Shown here in pieces: positions 1-11,588 of a DNA stretch of 64,000 nt. This DNA comes from Xestospongia muta (lineage: Eukaryota; Porifera; Demospongiae; Haplosclerida; Petrosiidae), in the NCBI GenBank assembly GCA_963693285.1, contig OY848923.1, positions 5,598,920-5,662,919 on the forward strand, read 5' to 3'. Below the pieces are notes generated by a model. The model made no database searches, was not told the origin of the DNA, and saw only the letters and a program-made list of their open reading frames with translations. How positions within the stretch are numbered: position 1 is the first letter of the stretch; each line of letters opens with the position of its first letter. The translations under genes and the position numbers were made by a program.

Positions 1-81
1 CATTTCTTTTGTAGACAGTTTGAATTGAGATTTATTGTCATTCAAGACAGATATGACACCACTAAATTCCAGGTATTTATA

Positions 82-327
82 TGTGACCATAAATGCGAAA
101 AAGGTACTTAACAAGCAAACGAATTTTGAAGAAACGGTTGCTATGCGGCCATCTTGAACAGGAAGTTATTAAAATTCAGTATGTGACAAGCCCCAATAAT
201 TGACCTATATGAATACCAAATTATATTGATTTCCTTCTCAACATGGCCGCGTAGCAACCGTTTATACACTAGCGTTTCTTTGAAGTTCGTTTGCGAGTTA
301 AATACCATTTTCGTATTTATGGTCACA
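82..327. mobile_element. Fold-back MITE with TA target duplication
   Basis: The ends are inverted: the left arm starts TGTGACCATAAATGCGAA and the right arm ends with its near reverse complement, TTCGTATTTATGGTCACA. The match continues inward for about 75-90 bp on each side with small indels, and an unpaired centre of roughly 80 bp separates the arms. TA dinucleotides at 80-81 and 328-329 flank the unit, as expected for Tc1/mariner-type insertion. No coding capacity is seen. It lies in an intron of the DMAP1 gene, just upstream of its first visible exon. Superfamily assignment rests only on the TA duplication and the long fold-back arms. Confidence 0.7.
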
Positions 328-434
328 TAATATGAAGTCCATTCCTTCCTCAACACTCCTTCTTTATTTTCTCTTGTCTTTTCTCCTTCTTTCCTATCCT
401 CTTTTTACCTCTGTTTTTTCTCTCCCTTGTAAAG

Positions 435-2677
435 AAACGTTCAGTAGAGGATCTTAAGGAGCGATATTACAGTGCATGTAATAGACTAACAAAGCTACGT
501 AATTCACTTATAGATGACAGTGCATTGATTGCATTTGATGGTCCTCATGAAACTAAAAGAAAAATACAACTTGAGAGATTATTGAATAGAACAAGAGAGC
601 AAGTAAGAATGGACATAACTAATCATAGGAGGAAATTGTTGTTAAAGAACTAGTGATATTGCTAGGCAGTAGGATATTGTAGAGGAAATTAATGTCTATA
701 TTGTATGGTAGGTAGAGGAAGAGGAAATGTTAGTAACAGAGTTAAAGAAGATAGAGTTAAGGAAAAAAGAGAGAGAAAAGAAACAACAAGATTTACAGAA
801 ACTTATTACAGCTGCTGAACAAAACACAGACAGGTAAATTTAAGAGAATAGTTACTCTGAATTGTCTGCTAGTCACTTTTGTTCATATGATAAATCATAA
901 CAGATGTTACCATAACACACTCTGAATTGTGTACTCTTATTACTAGACAATTCTATTATATATTTATTTAGACACATCTCTAGCAAACATACCTTCTAAA
1001 GCATTACCTTTAGAAAAGGGATTTTATAGTTTTACTTTATATCTCTACATGTAGTATATTAATTGATATGTGTTTTCTGTTAAATTTTAGTACTCGTAAA
1101 AGTCAAAAGAAGGCCAATCCTAAGAAAGTCAAGTCTTTTGGTGGTATAGCCACACCCAAACCTCCATCTGAAGCTGCTATGGTGTTCAAAACATTTGACA
1201 AATCTAGTGGCGCTAATTTAAGGAGCAGCAAAACAAAGTTTCCTCTCACATTAGGACAAAAGAAAACTAAAACAATAGAACAAGTCCTTGAAGAACTTGG
1301 AGTAGGTAAGTCATATATATATATTGTATTATTACTATTATCATATTATATATAATATTATTATATTCATTAGAGTATTATATACACACATATATATTAT
1401 TGTTATTATGTACATGTAGATATACGTCCAATGCCGACTGAACAAGTGTGTCTACAATTTAATGAACTGAGGTAAGATTGTGTCATATATAATATCAACT
1501 AAATTAGTTGGTAATAATCACAATAGTCACATACAATAGACATAGTATTATTACAATAGCCACATACAATAGACAAAATGCTATTAATAATATACAATAG
1601 CTACATACAATAGATATGATGTTCTGATATTCATTTGTGGATCAGATTTACTAGAGATAAATATTAGGAGCACAAAATGAGAAAAGACAGGAAGGAATTT
1701 TGAAACTCACATGTGATTAATTAAAATCTCCTGCAGTGCTGGTAGTTGTATTATTATATTTAAGTTATAAATATTAATATTATGGTTGTGGGCGAGGCCT
1801 GTGCAAGAATGTCATCTGCACAAACTTGCTTCAACTACACTCACTGTCATACAAATTAAGATTTGCCTCAAGACAGACTTTGCTATACTATCACAGCTTA
1901 TAACAGAAGCTATTTATAACTGTTTATAACTTATCATCATCATTATACATGCTTACTTTATTTGTCTAGTCTAAATATAATAGCAGAATTAAACATCTGA
2001 AATCTCTATTTGTCATTTTAATCAAATGCATGGGAGCTTCACACTTCTTTCCGTCTTTACTCAATATACACTCCTGAATATCCTTACATTGACTTATATT
2101 TTCATTTATGATATCATTTATTTATAGAAACGACTTACTACTATTACTAGAACTCAAGTCAGCTTGTGATGTGTGTGACTTTGAACTACAATCTCTTAAG
2201 TAAATACATTAATATAATATACATGTACATGTATTATTAATACATGTAATGTAGACATCGTCATGAAGCACTTCCACCTGATAAACAAAGTAGAATAGTC
2301 CTACCAGGTATTGACTTAAATAAAGTAATATTGTTTAATTGTTTTATTAATAGATCCTGCTGGTCCATCAACTCCTAAAAAAGTAAGCAGTACAGACCTA
2401 GTGTGACATGTTCTGTTTTATTGTCCATGTCTCTTCTACTTTAGTCTACTTTACAGTTTATGGAGGTAGTCAGTCAGGCAGCACAAGGAGTAAGTACTTT
2501 ATTGCTAGTTAATGTAAATGACGAGATAGTTTTAGATAACACTTTATTTTGTAATAAAGTAGTATTTTGGTTGTAGTTTTAATGAGATCTTTTATAAGTT
2601 ATTGCTTTATTTTGTTCTTTCAGCGTAAGAGACGTACTACAGTATTGGAGTCAGCTTTAAAGAAAAAGAAAACATAA
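435..2677 (+). CDS. DMAP1: DMAP1 (DNMT1-associated protein 1), 3' half, 9 exons
   Basis: DMAP1 is a nuclear subunit of the NuA4/TIP60 and SRCAP chromatin complexes. Exons read in phase: 435-602, 712-833, 1091-1305, 1430-1471, 2128-2199, 2255-2307, 2354-2382, 2445-2489 and 2624-2677 (TAA). The first two encode the signature RSVEDLKERYY, a basic helix with FDGPHETKRKIQLERL, then ELKKIELRKKERE and QDLQKLITAA. The last exons give a C-terminal segment ending in a lysine-rich tail (RKRRTTVLES...KKKKT), a likely nuclear signal. The start and the SANT-like region lie left of the window. No lesion is visible, so this appears to be the functional copy; two truncated copies lie at 9.3-11.3 and 58.5-60.6 kb. 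Confidence 0.85.
1500..1625. repeat. Minisatellite in DMAP1 intron (CACATACAATAGACATA-like)
   Basis: Several degenerate copies of a unit close to CACATACAATAGACATA, alternating with TATTATTA spacers, sit in the intron after exon 1430-1471. The DMAP1-derived copies carry the same tract with different copy numbers (about 10135-10270 and 59390-59520), so it expands and contracts between duplicates. Confidence 0.55.
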
Positions 2678-2935
2678 CAAAACTACTTTATTTACATAAT
2701 TCACTTAACAAAGTTAACAATATTATATGTATACATAATTCAGTTAATTGATTATTTCATCATTAATTGGTAACTATGCCTCAAGCTAACCTCTTAAGGA
2801 AGTACAAAACTGCATGGATACAACTGTGTCCTATTGGATTGCTTGATTTATAAAGAATTACTTTGTTTAAGAAAGCATGTGACAATAGTTATTAGTTATG
2901 AATTTATTTATTTTCATTACTAAAAGGTGTGGCAG

Positions 2936-3973
2936 ATGTTATCACATGTTGTTATAGGGATGAGGCTCTGTAGTTATAACAAGGTTGTGGTTGGAGTACT
3001 GTCCAGGAGACTCTATGTTACATTGCCAGAGAAGGGAAGACAATATATTAGGGAACTCAATAAGAGGATACAGGCTGTGTTACCAGTTGCTCTGGAACTG
3101 TTACAAACCACTCGATACAAAGTGGAGAGTATAAAACAACACACTAAATATTTAGAGAGTGAGTTTGAAAGAGCTAGACAAGATCTTAGTGAAGCAACTA
3201 AAGTTCTTGACAAAACTAAGACTGATTTACAGGACCTTTATTTTCGACGTGAACTTGAGTATCGTAAGACAAAATCAGACGTTCGTGTTATTCGAGAAAT
3301 TAACGAGGAAGAGAATGTTTTGAAGGAGAGAGAAGAGAAAGAACAGTCAAAAGTTGATGAGTTTTTGAAGAGAGAGACAGAACTGTTTGAGTCAACTCGC
3401 TCATCAAATGAAACATTATATAAAACAGCACGAAATTATGCAAATCGTTTTATAGTCCTTGGTATTAGTATTGGTACTGTGCTAAGTTTATGGAAAGCGT
3501 ATCGCTACTTTAAACCTCATGATGTAATATTCCCTAATGATCCTACTAACACGTCAGCATTAGTTGATGGAGTTAGAAGACTGGATACACGCAATGAGTC
3601 TTTAACTAATAGTGTCCTTTATGAAGTAAAGTCTCAAAGTCAATGTTTGAAAGACGTTCAAAAAGATCAGGAGATAACATTAAAAGGTGTGAAGGACATT
3701 TTATCTGCTCTTCAAAGTCAGACCAAGTTCTTAGAGAATATATCGTCTAGTAAAGAGAGTCATGAGATATATTCTGATATCAAAGATCTACAAAATGAAG
3801 TACGTGATAATACAAAACTTTTAAAGGACTCACTTCATCAAAGAGATATCTGGTCATCTAATAATAATGTATTCTCTTCTGATTTTGTACTGACAGTTAG
3901 TATTGCAATAACTGCTGGTATTGTCAGTGCTACAATACCAGTAGTTGGATATCTAGTGTATCTTTATAGGTGA
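2936..3973 (+). CDS. CCDC51/MITOK-like mitochondrial coiled-coil membrane protein
   Basis: Single-exon frame of 345 aa from ATG 2936 (an earlier in-frame GTG at 2927 is not needed). The first ~30 residues are basic, hydroxylated and free of acids (MLSHVVIGMRLCSYN...VLSRRLYV), as in a mitochondrial presequence. Residues ~45-165 form a heptad-like coiled coil rich in E, K and R. A membrane segment follows (FIVLGISIGTVLSLWKAY, ~180-200), then a second helical stretch and a C-terminal membrane segment (VLTVSIAITAGIVSATIPVV) ending VYLYR. This order of presequence, coiled coil and two membrane spans matches CCDC51/MITOK, the pore subunit of the mitochondrial ATP-sensitive potassium channel; the assignment rests on architecture, not alignment. 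An intact near-copy is at 60857-61894, and broken ones at 11589 and 52211. Confidence 0.55.
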   Translation: MLSHVVIGMRLCSYNKVVVGVLSRRLYVTLPEKGRQYIRELNKRIQAVLPVALELLQTTRYKVESIKQHTKYLESEFERARQDLSEATKVLDKTKTDLQDLYFRRELEYRKTKSDVRVIREINEEENVLKEREEKEQSKVDEFLKRETELFESTRSSNETLYKTARNYANRFIVLGISIGTVLSLWKAYRYFKPHDVIFPNDPTNTSALVDGVRRLDTRNESLTNSVLYEVKSQSQCLKDVQKDQEITLKGVKDILSALQSQTKFLENISSSKESHEIYSDIKDLQNEVRDNTKLLKDSLHQRDIWSSNNNVFSSDFVLTVSIAITAGIVSATIPVVGYLVYLYR

Positions 3974-4182
3974 ATGTACTTATTGATTAATTCATTTATA
4001 ACAAGAGAAAGGAACAATACTTACTAGTTGCATTACATTCCATAAAAGAAAGAGAAAGTTATATCATGTGGAGTGACTAAACCTGAAGTTTTGAATTATC
4101 TCTATTTTATGTTCGCGAGATTAATTAAGCCCCCCCCTTGAAAAAATGAGGTGTATTTTTATACATAAAAGCCTGTTTGAAA

Positions 4183-4279
4183 GTCACGTGATATGAGCAC
4201 CACCCAAGAGTATATAGGCTAAAGACGTTAAGGTGTGGCCATCTCTCTGCTAAACTGAGAAGACACATAGACACAACCT
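4183..4279 (+). promoter_or_regulatory. Putative core promoter: E-box and TATA box
   Basis: A palindromic E-box CACGTG (4185-4190) is followed by a TATA-like TATATA (4211-4216), 64 bp upstream of the ATG at 4280. The same arrangement is kept in the paralogue (CACGTG 53107-53112, TATATA 53133-53138, ATG 53202). Conservation between copies partly reflects recent duplication, so it is weak evidence of function. Confidence 0.4.
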
Positions 4280-4385
4280 ATGGCTGGTTTCTTTAGAAGA
4301 CTAATATTTGGGGCAGGAGGTAATATTACTAGATGTCATGTATTACCATAAGTAGTAGTAGTGAGTGAAATATCTACACTTGTAG

Positions 4386-4416
<31 letters not shown>

Positions 4417-7400
4417 CACTTCTAATTATATTAGATGATCGTGACAAAATTCCTGACTGTTATTATGAAGCTTGTATCTACTATAAACGTATGGGTCCTA
4501 AGAAATGGCATATGTATTTAGTTGTTACAGGAGATACCGAGTATTCAAAAGTAATAAAATTATTTTAAATTTATGTCTAACTACACACACTGCATTTATA
4601 GTGCCTTCCTAGTGCTGATTTTGGAGAAAAGCATTCTAGTTTTCGATTTTGTTTTTCCCCTAACACACTAAGAGAGGAAACAGCTTTGTTTCTTTCAGGA
4701 TTCCCTGCTGATGGTGTTGTGAGTACAGGTTGGAGAGTACAACCTCTACGTATACCTCCTTTAGTAAGTAAACAATGTAATATTATAATCAAAATAATTA
4801 TGATATTTATTTTATTTATAGATCAATGAAACAGATGTTGATGATTATCATCAATCAAAGAGTGCTAGTCCTCCATATATTCCTGTACTAATATGTGCTC
4901 ATCCTAACACTAGTGACTTTAAAAAGCGACTACAGTACCCTCTAACTATTGAAGGTATTAAAGTTGGAGATGAACAGTCAGATTCCACCAGTCACCCTAA
5001 AATTGTCCTTGATGTATCACTGGATGATTACAGTAAGTATCTTCGAAATGTTTCACATGTAAGCATTTAATCAGGTTCACACAATACTCACAATGAAGAT
5101 ACAAGGTAGAGAACTAGAGTCAACTATAGGTTTGTACTAATGTCAGATTATTTTTGTAGTATATGATAATTTGATATCCAAACATGTTAAAGAGAAGTAG
5201 ACTCAATAGGAGACATGTTGACAACACTCATTAACCCAATAATATACAGTATTTAATTTTGATTATGTTAGGTATATAAATAAGTACATATGTTTTAGTA
5301 ATAACTCAAGTACAAATGTAGACATTACATAGTTTTGGTATGTGTCTATTTAGGTATAGAGGATGTTGAATGTATGTATATAAGGTCAATGGATAGATAC
5401 ACAGATAGTGTATGGATGAATGGACAGATGTATTGACAGATTGATGGATGAATGTTGTTATTGTGTTAATTCAATCATTTCATTATACTATAGTACTTTG
5501 TACTTGTAACATTTATCTTTTCTTCCTTTTGATGCTTTTGTAATTCTAGTAAACAGATTGGTGAAAATTAGACTTTCTAATAATTCCTATATGTGTTGCA
5601 TTTAAAATCCCAAGTTAATAAAATTTATTAGCCTACATGCATTTTTGAATATAACATAGTGAGAGAAATTTAATTTTACAAGGTAGAAGCCAGTTGTACA
5701 CCTTACTACAGTTTATACTAGATTTATCAAACCATTAATTTGGGGTATAACTAGTTTTACTACCTTGTTACAGAATAAATCTTATTCATAAGGTAACCTG
5801 TTTCTCTCTGAGTCTATTGATTTATTTGTCAATTCTGTATTCACTGTTAACAAGATCTAGTGTCTTGCTTTAGAGTAGCACTATAGCGACACCAAGAATG
5901 AAATGCACAAATATCAATAACTTTATGATGCTATTTATTTATCATATAGTTTCCTCACAAGAGATATTAAGACGAAACCTCCAAGAGGGATATGTCCTTC
6001 TCACAATTATAAAACTGATCTTGATTGGACCTCCTGGTGTTGGAAAAACGTCTTTAAAGCACCTCCTTTTTAATTGGCCTCCAGTTTTACAATATCGTAG
6101 TACTAGTATAGCTTGTCGTCCTGTACAAGCTGTAGAAAGAATAATTAGCCAAGGTGAGACAATTTGGGAGAAAGTCTCAGCTGAGAGATTATTAAATATG
6201 CTGGCAGCTGCTATGAATATACTTCCAACTGAGATACTAATTAGTTCTGAAAATAGCCATCACAACACTTCGAGTCATAGCAGTTTAGTGGAAGATTCAT
6301 CCAGCTCTATACAAGTGACAACCACGGTTTCAGTGCAGGAGGCATCTGTCGTACAACCTGATCCTTCATTATATCCAGAAAAAATTATAAAGGAAATTGA
6401 AAAAGGAGAGGTGTCTGATGAGCTCTACAAGTCAACATGGATATATCTTCTTGATAGTGGTGGTCAACCACACTTTGCTGATGTATCCCGAGCTTTTATT
6501 CGCTCTAATACAGTTTATTATATTGCAATAAAACTAACTGAGAAACTATCAGATAGACCTCCATTTCTCTACTCCCTGGAAGGCAAACCACTCAGCATTT
6601 CTAATACTGACCTTTGTATGACCAATTTACAACTTATCAAGCATTTTGTTCGCTCCATAGTATCATCAAAATCTTCTAAAACAGGTTCTAAACCTTTGAT
6701 TTTTATTATTGGTACGTATTTTGATAGATATAACTATGAGAAATCAAAGATGGAATCTATTGAAGCAAAAAATAAACAACTTGTAGCTGAGTTAGATCAA
6801 TTTTGTGATTACTTAGTTTTTTTCAATGTGTCTGAGGAGGAATTAATTCATCCGGTGAATAATATATGTGAAGGAGAAGAACGTAAAGAACTTTCTGCAA
6901 AGCTGAGAAAAAGTATTATGATTCGTATGAAGAAAATGAAGATACAAGTACCTAAAGTACCTATCCGATGGTTTGTATTTGAGATTATGATGAAAGACGA
7001 GGTGTCAAAGGAAGGAATGGTCTCATTGGATGAATGTTACTACATCAGCAGAAAATTAGGCATGAATGAATATGATGTAACAGAATGTTTGAAGTACTTT
7101 GACTCTTTGTCTTTGGTCCTTTATTTTCCTAATGTACTTGATGAAGTTATATTTACCAATCCACAATATCTGCTTGACATGCTTTCAACCTTGATAAGCA
7201 TATCTTTTGTTAATTATTATTTATGTCCTAATGTTCAACGTATACTACGACAAAAAGGAATATTTGAAGATTCATTATTGGATGAATTAGCAAACTTGAC
7301 CTGTATAGATTTGCGAGATGAACAAGCCACAACTCCGAATTTTGTTCCACCACTCTTCACAAAGAAAGAGTTTATAAAGCTACTAATATATCTTCGTATC

Positions 7401-9116
7401 ATTGCACCTATCTCATCAACAGAATACTTTATTCCAACTGTTTTACCAGTGAAAGAGAAGAAGAGAGCAGAACTACCTAGTAGTGATACTGAACCACTGG
7501 TTCTTCAGTTCAAATGTGGAGTAGTACCACAGGTGAGAATAATCATTATTGTTATGATAATTATTTATATCTTATCTATAGGGTGTATTTCTGTCAGTGG
7601 TTGTTGGATTACTAAACAGAGAAGAATATCCAAATTTTAGTATTAATGGTAGAGCAGAGCAGCTACGACATGCTATTGATCTCTTCTCGGAAGACCTCTC
7701 TGCTTGGATTTTATTAATCGAAGAATTTGAATGGATTGAAGTACATTTCTGGGGTGACAGAAACAATTGCCTTGACTTAAAAGCTGCTATAATTCAAGCT
7801 ATATCGTCCTGTGCTGAGCTACTTGATTATGATTCTTCTGTGCTGGAAGTTAACACTAAAGTGCTTTGTCAGCTACAACATCAAAGGTCTTATCCTTTGC
7901 ATCCTGTTATCATCAATGAAAAGAAACGCATGATAAATTGTCCGTATGAACGTAGTCTACGTGAAAGTTTATCACCCAGTCAAAGCTGTTGGCTTAATGG
8001 TAAGTTATCATGTCTACTTAAATTCTTGATATGGTTTAAATAATGCACTACAATAAGTGGTAGTGACTCAAGATAACTAGTAATTTGTTGTGAAGTTTTT
8101 AAAATGTAGGTTCTTGAGCATTATTAACCCTCACTGCTCTCTGCATGTGTGAGAATTAATATTACTCTGTTTGTTTGTCTGTCTGGCTGTTACCTTGCAT
8201 AGCAAAATACTTAAAGAGACTTTAAGTTGAATACTTGACAATTTAACCTAAGCACAGTTGATCATTTCAATACAGAAGGATATGCTGATTGTTCAGGTGT
8301 GTAGATAATTAATTTAGTTAGGGAATATTGATACAGTACTGTTTATGGTCTAAACTCATGGAAATTTGCTGTCGTTATACTATTTATCATAAATTTAACA
8401 TTTAATTTAACATTGCCTTTAATCTGTATAATTCTAAATTTTCCTAGTGCAAAATCATTTAAATAGTAAAGAGAAGCATTCAATAGAAATTGAAGCAGAA
8501 CATTTTATTTAAAACCATCTGGTTTTCTAAAGTAATCTTAACATGAGAAACGTTTTTGATGAGCTCAAATTCTGTACTGTATATTCTTATTTAAATATTT
8601 CACTCTAAATAAGTCAATTCAGATTAGGCTAACCCAGAAATGGTTAGGTGGTAATAAATAAGAGATACTCATGGCTATAATTATTACTTACAGGAGAGAG
8701 CCAAGAACAACTAGTAATAATGGAGAGTGTCACTATGAGTTCTACTAACTTTAGTAAGTTGTCAATAGTGGAAGTCATTGTCTTATCCTTTCATTATAGA
8801 GAACACACCTACAAAAAAAGCTGTGTTAGAACAACTAGTTTGTATTGATACAAAATGGCGTGAAATTGGTAACGGTTTTGGATTAAGTTCAAATTTTCTG
8901 GATGGCTTAGCTCAGTCTAGCGATTCTTATCAAATAAAACTTGAACACGTTATCCAGAGATGGATAGAGTTGGATGGTCAATCTACTTCTTATAGTCAAG
9001 CTAGTCCTGTCACTTGGGAGACAATTCTAGATGTTGTGAAGGGGCCTGGTCTTCAGAACTATGCCCTAGCAGAGAATATATACAAGCACTTAAATCCACA
9101 AAGCTGTAAGCTCTAA
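4280..9116 (+). CDS. ROCO-type GTPase with novel N-terminal domain and C-terminal Death domain (CARD lost)
   Basis: Exons 4280-4319, 4435-4550, 4602-4763, 4822-5032, 5950-7532, 7582-7999, 8276-8296, 8694-8753 and 8800-9116 join in phase for 975 aa. The N-terminal ~176 aa is a domain repeated in this cluster (core YKRMGPKKWHM, later SASPPYIPVLICAHPNTSDF). A Roc-like G domain follows: P-loop GPPGVGKTS (6026-6052), G3 DSGGQP (6453-6470), degenerate G4 GTYFD (6711-6725). Then a COR-like region (from VPIRWFVFEIMM) and a Death-like domain (W.EIGNGFGL... RWIELDG...SPVTWETIL). A microexon (5075-5105) matching a paralogue exon has a 1-bp insertion and stop; the model stays open only if it is skipped, or if translation starts at ATG 5898. 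The paralogue at 53.2 kb has a CARD exon that is missing here. Likely a cytosolic signalling GTPase; partners unknown. Confidence 0.7.
4387..4414. repeat. (TA)n microsatellite in intron 1
   Basis: An uninterrupted TA tract of about 14 units lies in the first intron. The paralogous intron at about 53306-53326 has a shorter tract. Confidence 0.8.
5106..5949 (+). other. Long intron without coding signal
   Basis: No gene was found here. It holds a degenerate GATG/GACA-type simple repeat at about 5388-5456 and an ATG at 5898 that is open into the GTPase exon and could serve as an alternative start. The sequence is almost identical to 54764-55585 in the second copy. Confidence 0.5.
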
Positions 9117-9282
9117 CAATATGATAAATATTTTCCAAATTGTATTTAACTGGTTAATTGGTTTTGGAGAGGCTGTCAAACCAAATTTCATCTATACACT
9201 CTTTCACAGAAGTACATTATATAGTGCATATTATTACAATGGCATATTAGATGATATGCTGATATTTCATTCTTTTTATGTA

Positions 9283-11330
9283 GCAGACACTAGAATTCCA
9301 GCTATACCAGTTAGTCAAGACAGTAGATCTATTGTACCACAAAATATTGTTATGTTGCCAGAGTTAAAGAAGATAGAATTTAAGGAAAAAAGAGAGAAAG
9401 AAGCAACATGATTTACAGAAACATATTACAGCTGCTAAACAAAACATCGATAGGTAAGTTGAAAATTGTTATCATAAAAATGTTTGCTAGTCCACTTTAT
9501 TTATACAGAAAATAATAATGTAAATTGTATACTCACAATTATTTGGAGCATTGTGGTCTCATTGCTAGACATTTGTACTACTTATCAAGTACATCTCTAG
9601 CAAACATACCTTCTAAAGCATTACCTTTGGAAAAGTGGTTTTACAGTTTTACTTTGTATCTCTACATGTAGTATATTAATTGATATGTGTTTTCTGTTAA
9701 TTATTAGTACTCGTAAAAGTCAAAAGAAGGTCAATCCTAAGAAAGTCAAATCTTTTGGTGGTATAGCCACACCCAAACCTCCATCTGAAGCAGCTATGGT
9801 GTTTAAAACATTTCACAATCTAGTGGCGCTAATTTAAGGAGCAGCAAAACAAAGTTTCCTCTCACATTAGGACAAAAGAAAACTAAAACAATAGAACAAG
9901 TTCTTGAAGAACTTGGAGTAGGTAAGTCATATTATATATATTGTATTATTACTAATATCATATTATATATGATATTATTATATTCATTAGAGTAGTACAC
10001 ACACATATATATTATTGTTATTATGTACATGTAGATATACGTCCAATGCCGACTGAACAAGTGTGTCTACAATTTAATGAACTGAGGTAAGATTGTGTCA
10101 TATATATTATCGACTAAATTGGTTGTTAATAATCGCAATAGTCACATACAATAGACATAATATTATTACAATAACCACAAACAATAGACACAATGCTATT
10201 AATAATATACAATAGCCACATACAATACACAAAATGTTATTAATAATATACAATAGCTACAAACAATAGATATGATGTTATGGTATTCATTAGTGGATCA
10301 GATTTACTAGTAGATAAATATTAGGAGCACAAAGTAAGAAAAGACAGGAAGGAATTTTGAAACTCACAGTGATTAATTGTAGTGCTGTTAGTTATATTAT
10401 TATATTTAAGTTATAAATATTAATATTATGGTTGTAGGCGAGGCCTGTACAAGAATGTCATCTGAACAAACTTGCTTCAACTACACTCACTGTCGTATAA
10501 ATGAAAATTTGCCTCAAGACAGTCCTTGCTTTACTATCACAGCTTATAACAGAAGCTATTTATAGCTGTTTATAACTTATCATCATCATTATACATGCTT
10601 ACTTTATTTGTCCAGTCTAAATATAATAGCATAATTAAACATCTGAAATCTCTATTTGTCATTTTAATTAAATCCATGAAAGCTTCACACTCCTTTCCTC
10701 TTTCCATCTTTACTCAATATAGACTCCTGAATATCCTTACATTGACTTGTATTTTCATTTATGATATCTTTTATTTATAGAAATGACTTACTACTATTAC
10801 TAGAACTCAAGTCAGCTTGTGATGTGTGTGACTTTGAACTACAATCTCTTAAGTAAATACATTAATATAATATACATGTACATGTATTATTGATACATGT
10901 AATGTAGACATCGTCATGAAGCACTTCCACCTGATAAACAAAGTAGAATAGTCCTACCAGGTATTGACTTAAATAAAGTAATATTGTTTAATTGTTTTAT
11001 TAATAGATGCTGCTGGTCCATCAACTCCTAAAAAAGTAAGCAGTACAGACCTAGTGTGCCATGTTCTGTTTTATTGTCCATGTCTCTTGTACTTTAGTCC
11101 ACTTTACAGTTTATGGAGGTAGTCAGTCAGGCAGCACAAGGAGTAAGTACTTTATTGCTAGTTAACGTAAATGACTAGATAGTTTTAGATAACACTTTAT
11201 TTTGTAATAAAGTAGTATTTTGGTTGTAGTTTCAATGAGATCTTTTATAAGTTATTGCTTTCTTTTGTTCTTTCAGCGTAAGAGACATACTATAGTATTG
11301 GAGTCAGCTTTAAAGAAAAAGAAAACATAA
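9283..11330 (+). pseudogene. Truncated DMAP1 pseudogene (copy 2)
   Basis: This copies the last eight DMAP1 exons. The first retained exon (9283-9453) has an altered 5' part and a TGA stop (9409-9411) inside the ELKKIE...KEREKK coil. The next exon (9709-9921) has a 1-bp deletion in the stretch encoding FDKSSGAN. Later exons and splice sites are still recognisable and end at the same KKKKT tail. The chromatin-binding N-terminal half is absent. It follows the ROCO Death-domain stop by only about 170 bp; the identical junction at 58.4-58.7 kb shows the truncation predates the block duplication. Confidence 0.75.
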
Positions 11331-11588
11331 CAAAACTACTTTATTTACATAATTCACTTAACAAAGTTAACAATATTATATGTATACATAATTCAGTTAA
11401 TTGATTATTTCATCATTAATTGGTAACTATGCCTCGAGCCAACCTCTTGAGGAAGTACAAAACTGCATGGATACAACTGTGTCATATTGGATTGCTTGAT
11501 TTATAAAGAATTACTTTGTTTAAGAAAGCATGTGACAGTAGTTATTAGTTATGAATTTATTTATTTTCATTACTAAAAGGTGTGGTAG

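Noticed and set aside
5898..7640. A separate gene starting at 5898
   Set aside because: An acceptor at 5948-5949 in the right phase and the upstream family exons make this an internal exon more likely; the ATG is kept only as an alternative start.
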